Assembly (NCBI GenBank): GCA_020848315.1
Contig: JADLAH010000056.1
Span: 1 to 9,643, forward strand
Origin: Chitinophagales bacterium
Lineage (GTDB): Bacteria > Bacteroidota > Bacteroidia > Chitinophagales > JADIYW01
Length of the DNA stretch: 9,643 bases
Reading direction: 5' to 3'
In this document: piece after piece, positions 1 through 4,243 of the stretch
Layout: each line of letters opens with the position of its first letter
Position numbering within the stretch: the first letter of the stretch is position 1
Translations under genes and position numbers: made by a program
Notes under the pieces: model-generated
Database searches by the model: none
Told to the model about the DNA's origin: nothing
Seen by the model: only the letters and a program-made list of their open reading frames with translations

Positions 1-332
1 CATGTGCGCTGGTTTATCCGAGTTGGTTCGAAGGATTCGGCATTCCGATACTGGAGGCTATGTCGCTGGGCGTGCCTGTGATTTGTTCCAACACTTCTTC
101 CATGCCGGAAGTCGCAGGCGATGCGGCTTTGCTGGTCGCACCGGACGATCTGCAAGGCTGGTCGGATGCGATGCAAAGGCTGGCGACAGACAACGTATTG
201 CGCGATACACTCACTGAAAAAGGGCGAAAACAGGCGTCTGCATTCAGTTGGGAGGAAAGTGCCAAAAAAATAACGGCCATCATCCGTCAGCAACTAGCGG
301 ACAATGACCGAAAATATTTCTCAACCACATAA
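1..332 (+). CDS. Glycosyltransferase family 4 (GT-B), C-terminal fragment
   Basis: This is the 3' end of a gene that begins left of the window; the reading frame is open from base 3 and stops with TAA at 330-332. The first residues contain the GT4 signature E-x7-E (EGFGIPILE, bases 30-56), followed by EAMSLGVPVI and then PEVAGDAALLV. These are the nucleotide-sugar-binding segments of the C-terminal Rossmann domain in GT-B enzymes. The family transfers a sugar from an activated donor onto a glycan or lipid acceptor, usually at the cytoplasmic face of the membrane during exopolysaccharide, O-antigen or capsule synthesis. The acceptor cannot be told from this fragment. About 35 residues after the last conserved block form the usual C-terminal helix (SAFSWEESAKKI). 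The next gene converges on it, so any polysaccharide cluster would lie to the left. Family assignment is firm; the specific role is unknown. Confidence 0.93.
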   Translation, partial: CALVYPSWFEGFGIPILEAMSLGVPVICSNTSSMPEVAGDAALLVAPDDLQGWSDAMQRLATDNVLRDTLTEKGRKQASAFSWEESAKKITAIIRQQLADNDRKYFSTT

Positions 333-378
333 GAAACATAAGCTATGGATGAATATCCTCCTCAGTGCTTATGTGGTT
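323..378. repeat. Inverted repeat at the 3' end of the glycosyltransferase gene
   Basis: An 11-nt perfect inverted repeat, AACCACATAAG at 323-333 and CTTATGTGGTT at 368-378, has a 34-nt loop and overlaps the glycosyltransferase stop codon. The loop holds a second copy of ACATAAG (336-342). With the following C it could pair with GCTTATGT (367-374), giving an alternative 8-bp stem. A small GGAT/ATCC hairpin sits inside the loop. No clean T-tract follows on either strand, so this is not a textbook terminator, but it could act as a 3' stability structure or a weak terminator between the converging genes. Confidence 0.55.
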
Positions 379-393
379 AAAACATTTAGATAT

Positions 394-423
394 TTTACCC
401 AAAAGTGGTAAACTAAACTTTTT
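394..423. terminator. Weak hairpin between convergent genes, possible terminator
   Basis: TTTACC (394-399) and GGTAAA (407-412) form a 6-bp stem with a 7-nt loop. On the plus strand a run of five T follows at 419-423, which suits termination of the glycosyltransferase transcript. On the minus strand the stem lies immediately after the TAG stop of the Spy-like gene (413-415). The stem is short and AT-rich, so the call is tentative. Confidence 0.35.
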
Positions 424-1453
424 GTCCTTTCAGCAGCTTCTCAATATCTGCTTTCACATTCACATACTGTTCATTGGTGAGCGTGGATTTGAGTTGTGCA
501 TCGAGGTCCTGCAGCAATTTTCCCAGTTCCTGCGCTGCAGCCTGCGGGTTTGATTTTGCAAGCAGATTAATGGCATCGCCGCGCACTTTTCCCTGTACCA
601 TCACTAATACAACGGAGGACAACTGCGCATCATTCATATTGTATTTGGTACGCATTTTATCGATAAATGCTTTCTGATTGGCATCCAGATTTTTGCCGGA
701 CAAAATATTTTCCTGCATAGTAGCTGCCAGCACGAGTTTCCCCAACTGATTCGGATCGAGTATAGGCTTCAGCGACTCCACGGTTTTGCCATTCAGAGCA
801 GCCAGTTCCGATTGTATTTTTCCGTTATTGCCCGCAAAATTTGTTTTGATGGCCACCACTTTTTGGTCATAGTCCTTGAGAATAGGTGTGACCTTCGCTG
901 TCTGATCCGGAGTGGCATTCATATAGCCGGTCAACTGATGATACAACCCCAGCACATCCGATTTCAGGGGCATTGCCGCCGGCGTTGGTGCAGATGCTAC
1001 CGGTGCCTGCACCGGTGCAACTTGCGGAGCAGGCGCTGTTGGTTGCGGGGCCGGAGTTGTTACTTTATTTGCAGCAGAGGTACCGTTCAGTTTTACTTTT
1101 GTCGGGTCGAGTTTGCCCGCCTGAATCATCTGATTCAGTTTGGAGAACTGTCCGTCGTTCATATAGCTTCTGAACTGCATACCTGCCTTGAAAACCAATG
1201 CTTGTGTATTGGCATTGGGTTTGGCATTCTCTTTCAGAAAATCGGTATAGTCTTTTGTAAATTTTGCCGTTTGCGTCGGATTCAGGTTGCATTCCGCCTG
1301 TACATTGGCGATAATGGACTGTACTTCCGGTGAAAGGTCAGCCGCCGCCGACTGTGTGGTGGTTCCTGTTTGTGCCCATACAGGCGTTGTAACGGAGGCA
1401 GACAAAGTGCCTATGAGTGCGAGATAGAGAATTGGTTTCATACGTTGAATCAT
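413..1453 (-). CDS. Exported three-repeat helical protein, Spy/CpxP-like (hypothetical)
   Basis: 346 residues. Residues 1-27 form a signal peptide, with a hydrophobic core at about 7-22 and probable cleavage after VWA at 27. Met5 (start at 1441) is an alternative start that still leaves a signal peptide. The mature protein has three similar helix-rich units at about 41-117, 163-246 and 256-343. A Pro/Ala/Gln/Val linker (about 132-162) separates the first two. Each unit opens with an Asn-containing turn followed by Gln (NLNPTQTAK, NATPDQTAK, NMNDAQLSS) and contains a second Gln motif near its end (NDGQFSKL, DPNQLGKL, TNEQYVNV). Such motifs recall the LTxxQ signatures of Spy/CpxP-type periplasmic chaperones and envelope-stress proteins, but I cannot confirm the family. 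No catalytic residues stand out. The gene follows the hydrolase gene by 60 nt on the same strand with no obvious terminator between, and has its own -7-like box. Periplasmic location is likely; function is unknown. Confidence 0.85.
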   Translation of the reverse strand: MIQRMKPILYLALIGTLSASVTTPVWAQTGTTTQSAAADLSPEVQSIIANVQAECNLNPTQTAKFTKDYTDFLKENAKPNANTQALVFKAGMQFRSYMNDGQFSKLNQMIQAGKLDPTKVKLNGTSAANKVTTPAPQPTAPAPQVAPVQAPVASAPTPAAMPLKSDVLGLYHQLTGYMNATPDQTAKVTPILKDYDQKVVAIKTNFAGNNGKIQSELAALNGKTVESLKPILDPNQLGKLVLAATMQENILSGKNLDANQKAFIDKMRTKYNMNDAQLSSVVLVMVQGKVRGDAINLLAKSNPQAAAQELGKLLQDLDAQLKSTLTNEQYVNVKADIEKLLKGQKV

Positions 1454-1457
1454 ATTT

Positions 1458-1465
1458 TAAAGATA
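1458..1465 (-). promoter_or_regulatory. -7-like box 4 nt before the Spy-like gene
   Basis: The minus strand reads TATCTTTA, then AAAT, then the ATG. This matches 7 of 8 positions of the Bacteroidota -7 consensus TAnnTTTG. A TTTG lies about 24 nt upstream of the box, roughly where the -33 element is expected though slightly far. If the box is functional, transcription would start at or within a few nucleotides of the ATG. It supports the start at 1453 over Met5 only if a short leader is tolerated. Confidence 0.45.
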
Positions 1466-1513
1466 CAATATGCCTTCCAATAACTATACCAAACTATTCG
1501 CGATGCCTGAAAA

Positions 1514-2443
1514 TTACTTGTTTCCGTGTATAAATTTCAGCACATCAGTGACCGATTGTGCCGGATTTTCCTCCTGCGGGCAGTGGCCGATTTTATCATA
1601 TATCACCACTTCCGCGTCGGGCAAATTTTTGTAATGTTTGACTTGGGACACCGGAATGAGCAAATCTTCCTTTCCCCACATCACGAGTGTTTTCGCTTTT
1701 ACCGCCGCGATGTCCGCATGCTTTTCATGGCCGATGAGTTGCACTCTGTCAGTAAATGCCTGTCTGTTGCCCGGGCCCATACTCATGTCGTAGTATAATT
1801 TTATTTTTTCAGGCGTAATCAGTGAATCATTGTAAAATACATCCTCGAGTGTTTTCTTGACAATCCAGCGGGTGTCGAGACGATTGATGATACGCGCGAG
1901 CCAGTTGACACGAGCAATTGTAAACACAGACAATCGCGGAACATCGTTTTTTTCAATAAATCCACCCGGATCCACGAGTAGCAGGTGGCTCACCTTGCCG
2001 GGATACAATGCGGCATAATTCCAGGCAATCTCTCCGCCCAGCGAATTGCCGCCCAGCGCGAATGTATCCACACCGAGCTGTGTGAGAAATTTATCCAGAA
2101 AACGGCAGTAGGTTTGCACAGAATAATCTCTGTCCGCCCGCGGTCCGGTGAGTCCGAATGCAGGCATATCCATACTGATAACGGTATGGTATTTTTTGAG
2201 GCTATCTGTCCAGGCCGCCCATGTATGCAGCGTCGCTCCGGTACCCGGAATCAAGACGACAGGGCTGCCGCTTCCTTCAACACTATAATGCACATTTAAT
2301 CCGTCGACCTGCATGAAACGGGAATTTTCCCCGGCATATTCCGCCTTCAGTTTTTCGAGCGGAATATCTTCTTTTTTCAGGAAAGAGAAAGCTACAAAAA
2401 GCAGCAGTGCCAGCACGGCGATGGCGCGAATGAGTTTTTTCAT
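1514..2443 (-). CDS. Membrane-anchored alpha/beta hydrolase (serine esterase/lipase-like)
   Basis: 309 residues. A short basic N-terminus and a hydrophobic stretch at about 4-22 act as signal anchor or uncleaved signal; there is no lipobox cysteine. The enzyme domain therefore probably faces the periplasm. The alpha/beta-hydrolase fold is clear. The oxyanion-loop region is LIPGTGA (64-70), the nucleophile elbow is GNSLGG with Ser134, the acid is probably Asp260 in GKEDLLIP, and the catalytic His is His287 in IGHCPQEE. The full Ser-Asp-His triad is present, so an active hydrolase is expected, and a cap region lies between about 160 and 235. A Ser nucleophile makes a haloalkane dehalogenase (Asp nucleophile) unlikely; esterase, lipase or a C-C hydrolase remain possible, and the substrate is unknown. 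The start at 2443 is supported by the good N-terminal signal sequence. The Spy-like gene follows 60 nt downstream on the same strand. Confidence 0.92.
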   Translation of the reverse strand: MKKLIRAIAVLALLLFVAFSFLKKEDIPLEKLKAEYAGENSRFMQVDGLNVHYSVEGSGSPVVLIPGTGATLHTWAAWTDSLKKYHTVISMDMPAFGLTGPRADRDYSVQTYCRFLDKFLTQLGVDTFALGGNSLGGEIAWNYAALYPGKVSHLLLVDPGGFIEKNDVPRLSVFTIARVNWLARIINRLDTRWIVKKTLEDVFYNDSLITPEKIKLYYDMSMGPGNRQAFTDRVQLIGHEKHADIAAVKAKTLVMWGKEDLLIPVSQVKHYKNLPDAEVVIYDKIGHCPQEENPAQSVTDVLKFIHGNK

Positions 2444-2447
2444 ACAC

Positions 2448-2455
2448 TAAAGATA
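2448..2455 (-). promoter_or_regulatory. -7-like box 4 nt before the hydrolase gene
   Basis: The minus strand reads TATCTTTA, then GTGT, then the ATG at 2443. The octamer and the 4-nt spacing are identical to those before the Spy-like gene. No convincing TTTG -33 element is present at the expected distance; that place is occupied by the T-tract of the upstream terminator. The match to TAnnTTTG is 7 of 8. Confidence 0.42.
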
Positions 2456-2472
2456 ACTAAGCCACGGGAAAT

Positions 2473-2497
2473 AAAAAACCCGATGCAGTGCATCAGG
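2473..2497 (-). terminator. Intrinsic terminator upstream of the hydrolase gene
   Basis: Read on the minus strand, CCTGATGC (2497-2490) pairs with GCATCGGG (2486-2479) across an ACT loop. This gives an 8-bp stem with one U-G wobble, followed at once by TTTTTT (2478-2473). The plus strand has a C/A mismatch at the wobble position and no T-tract, so the structure is oriented for minus-strand transcripts. It ends only 29 nt before the hydrolase ATG. Because the lipoprotein operon already has its own terminator at 2630-2658, this one probably ends a separate short RNA or attenuates read-through into the hydrolase. Confidence 0.7.
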
Positions 2498-2531
2498 CAA
2501 AACTTAAGTCTGAATGAAAATCCGGTTACAT
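2473..2531 (-). ncRNA. Possible short transcript or attenuated leader (about 55-60 nt)
   Basis: A full TAnnTTTG box on the minus strand (TATCTTTG, 2541-2534) would place a start near 2531-2528, and the intrinsic terminator at 2497-2473 would end the RNA. The unit contains no useful reading frame: the first ATG (2531-2529) is followed directly by TAA, a start-stop codon pair. It could be a small RNA, the 5' part of a hydrolase leader with attenuation, or fortuitous. An alternative 4-bp CGGG/CCCG pairing (2482-2479 with 2468-2465) could compete with the terminator stem and place the T-tract in its loop. I do not recognise an RNA family. Confidence 0.35.
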
Positions 2532-2533
2532 TG

Positions 2534-2541
2534 CAAAGATA
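2534..2541 (-). promoter_or_regulatory. -7 promoter box TATCTTTG in the intergenic region
   Basis: The minus strand carries TATCTTTG, an exact match to the Bacteroidota -7 consensus TAnnTTTG. It points toward the short terminated unit and the hydrolase gene. I do not see a clear TTTG at the usual -33 spacing, so promoter activity is inferred from the -7 box and from the downstream terminator. Confidence 0.45.
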
Positions 2542-2629
2542 TATGATGGCTCTTATGTGGCTGTTAAGGCCGTTTGTTTTAATCGTGTTATTGTGGTGAC
2601 AGATGGTGTACTTTATGTGCTATAAACAA

Positions 2630-2658
2630 TAAAAAAACCTCGATGAGAACATCGAGGT
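2630..2658 (-). terminator. Strong intrinsic terminator of the receptor/lipoprotein operon
   Basis: A perfect 9-bp stem is formed by ACCTCGATG (2637-2645) and CATCGAGGT (2650-2658), with a 4-nt AGAA loop on the plus strand. On the minus strand the stem is followed by seven T (2637-2631, the first shared with the stem base). It lies about 60 nt downstream of the lipoprotein stop codon, as expected for the end of that transcript. Confidence 0.88.
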
Positions 2659-2674
2659 CACACACAGATGAATA

Positions 2675-2703
2675 CTGCCGGCAATCACACACATTGCCGA
2701 CAG
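2675..2703 (-). other. 3'-UTR hairpin upstream of the operon terminator
   Basis: CTGCCGGCAAT (2675-2685) and ATTGCCGACAG (2693-2703) form an 11-bp stem around a 7-nt CACACAC loop. On the minus-strand RNA all pairs hold, with one U-G wobble. It sits between the lipoprotein stop and the terminator, without its own T-tract, so an mRNA-stabilising or 3'-processing role is more likely than termination. The nonamer TCACACACA occurs both here (2685-2693) and next to the terminator stem (2658-2666). Confidence 0.6.
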
Positions 2704-2718
2704 TAAGCTTTCCAGATA

Positions 2719-4206
2719 TTAGTATACTTTTACAGATGGATTCCATTCTGCCCAGCCGGATGTCCAGTCTGTTGCACCGAAAGCGCCTTTAAATGCCACG
2801 GATTCAAAGCCCGTCAGACCTGTGAAGCTGGCACCTGAGAGCAGGGAACTTCCGGCGTTTGGCAACAGTGATAATGCCGCGAAATCGAAAGAAGAAGCGC
2901 TTACGCCTGCATCCTGATATTTTGACACAAAGCTATTTCCGAAGCCTGCGGTATTGAACCATGTTTGTGTATCAAATCCGCTGGTTGGGAGGAATGCAGC
3001 ACCTCTAGGGTTGGTAGCATGCTGTTTGCCGATCCAAGGAGACACGGAAGAGTCGATGCCTACTGTTGCATTTACAAACACTGTACCTGCAGAACCGAAG
3101 CCATTGCCGCCCCAGTTTTCTACACCTGCGAGTACGGTATTTTTGATCACCAGATCACCGGCAGTTGCATTTGCTTGTGTGGTAGAACCATCGATGAAGA
3201 TGCCGTTTGGATAACCTGTAACGAATGCGTTATGGATTTTGATTTTGCTGTTTCTTCTCAGCTGCATCGCGTTCTGATATTGTAAGCTGATATTTACTTC
3301 TCTGTTTCCTTTAGGGCCAAACAAAGACACGTTGGAGAATGTTGGCGCTGTAACAGGTGTGTTGGAAGAACCTGTTCCGTCGTTGTCCACTTCAAATCCA
3401 TTAGAACCTGACTGGTCAGCAATATTCGGGTCTTTGATAGACACTACGAACTGTACGTTTCCTCTGAATCCGTTGTCTACGTCGAGATCGTCATCCTGAC
3501 ATCTGTAAGCAATCAGATTTTTGCAGTTAACGGTTCCGCCAAACCATTCGAAAGCATCATCACCACCGAATGAGCACTGGATATTTTCCACTACAGTTCC
3601 GCGACCTACGCTACCCAATGTCAGAGAGTTTACTTCCTGATTTGGATTGATAGCGATACCAGCAAACTCGATGCGGATGAATTTCAGTACGCCTGATGTA
3701 TCATCATCATTAGTACCGCCGTGGAATGCACCGTAACCACCTTCGAGCTCGCCTGTACCGCCCGGCAGGTTGTTGGTTGCTTTACCGCAGATAACCACAC
3801 CGCCCCAGTCGCCCGGCGCTCTTAAGCCAACACCTCTTTCTGAAGTGAAAACGATAGGTTTAGCTGCTGTACCTTCCGCGTAAATTTTGCTGCCTCTCTG
3901 CACGATCAGTGTTCCTTTGGAAGCTCTGTCGCCGATGATAACAGTTCCCGGCTGAATAGTTAATGTTCCCGTTTTTGTTGGTGCTCCGCCCGCTGTCAGG
4001 TCTTCCCCTACGCGCACATAACCTTGTAATTTGTAGATAGTATCACTGCTCCATGTCACATTGCCGGTGAGTGTACCGGAAACAGTCACCACTGATTTGT
4101 CGGTGTCGACAGGTGTTTCTGTTTCTTCTTTTGAACAGCTGGATAATGTCATCGTGCCGGCCATTAATGCTGCAGACATCAGACTAAGAAATTTCATCTT
4201 TTTCAT
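2719..4206 (-). CDS. Predicted surface lipoprotein with beta-helix-like repeats, partner of the TonB-dependent receptor
   Basis: 495 residues. Residues 1-23 are a lipoprotein signal with lipobox LSSC (Cys24). The mature start C-S-K-E-E-T-E has Lys followed by acidic residues, resembling the Bacteroidota lipoprotein export signal, so outer-leaflet display is likely. A variable acidic/Thr linker follows. From about 75 to 385 the protein is rich in short strand-turn units (GTLTIQPGTVIIGD, GTLIVQRGSKI, GDWGGVVICG, GVLKFIRIEFAG, NSKIKIHNAFVTGY) typical of right-handed parallel beta-helix proteins. Conserved-looking acidic motifs are HGGTNDDD (162-169), GGDDAFEWFGG (214-224), DDDLDVDNGF (238-247) and NGFEVDND (269-276), possible cation or ligand sites. 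Cysteines at 140, 211, 228 and 236 could form disulfides. The C-terminus has the aromatic block GAFGATDWTSGWAEWNP common in Bacteroidota relatives. There is no SusD-type or pectate-lyase catalytic signature. The gene follows the receptor by 37 nt, with an A-rich leader and no Shine-Dalgarno site. A ligand-capture role is inference. Confidence 0.88.
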   Translation of the reverse strand: MKKMKFLSLMSAALMAGTMTLSSCSKEETETPVDTDKSVVTVSGTLTGNVTWSSDTIYKLQGYVRVGEDLTAGGAPTKTGTLTIQPGTVIIGDRASKGTLIVQRGSKIYAEGTAAKPIVFTSERGVGLRAPGDWGGVVICGKATNNLPGGTGELEGGYGAFHGGTNDDDTSGVLKFIRIEFAGIAINPNQEVNSLTLGSVGRGTVVENIQCSFGGDDAFEWFGGTVNCKNLIAYRCQDDDLDVDNGFRGNVQFVVSIKDPNIADQSGSNGFEVDNDGTGSSNTPVTAPTFSNVSLFGPKGNREVNISLQYQNAMQLRRNSKIKIHNAFVTGYPNGIFIDGSTTQANATAGDLVIKNTVLAGVENWGGNGFGSAGTVFVNATVGIDSSVSPWIGKQHATNPRGAAFLPTSGFDTQTWFNTAGFGNSFVSKYQDAGVSASSFDFAALSLLPNAGSSLLSGASFTGLTGFESVAFKGAFGATDWTSGWAEWNPSVKVY

Positions 4207-4243
4207 ACAATTGAATTTGTTTAATGATTTATTTTTTGTTTAG

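Noticed and set aside
812..1333. Plus-strand frame of 173 codons over the Spy-like gene
   Set aside because: Arg/Cys/His-rich translation without motifs; the opposite strand encodes a protein with a signal peptide and repeats.
1514..2443. Haloalkane dehalogenase or epoxide hydrolase assignment
   Set aside because: Those enzymes use an Asp nucleophile; here the elbow is GNSLGG with Ser, so a serine hydrolase is the supported call.
2526..2531. ATG immediately followed by TAA downstream of the TATCTTTG box
   Set aside because: As a coding feature it has no product. It is kept only as a remark in the short-transcript finding, since start-stop pairs occur by chance.
2548..2571. Hairpin GGC-CTTA / TAAG-GCC with a bulged T, followed by a T-rich stretch on the plus strand
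   Set aside because: No plus-strand gene ends nearby, and the stem is short and bulged, so it is probably chance.
2719..4206. Possible pectate lyase or other polysaccharide lyase function for the beta-helix lipoprotein
   Set aside because: No catalytic Arg/Lys/Asp arrangement of known lyases is visible; the fold-like repeats alone do not support enzymatic activity.
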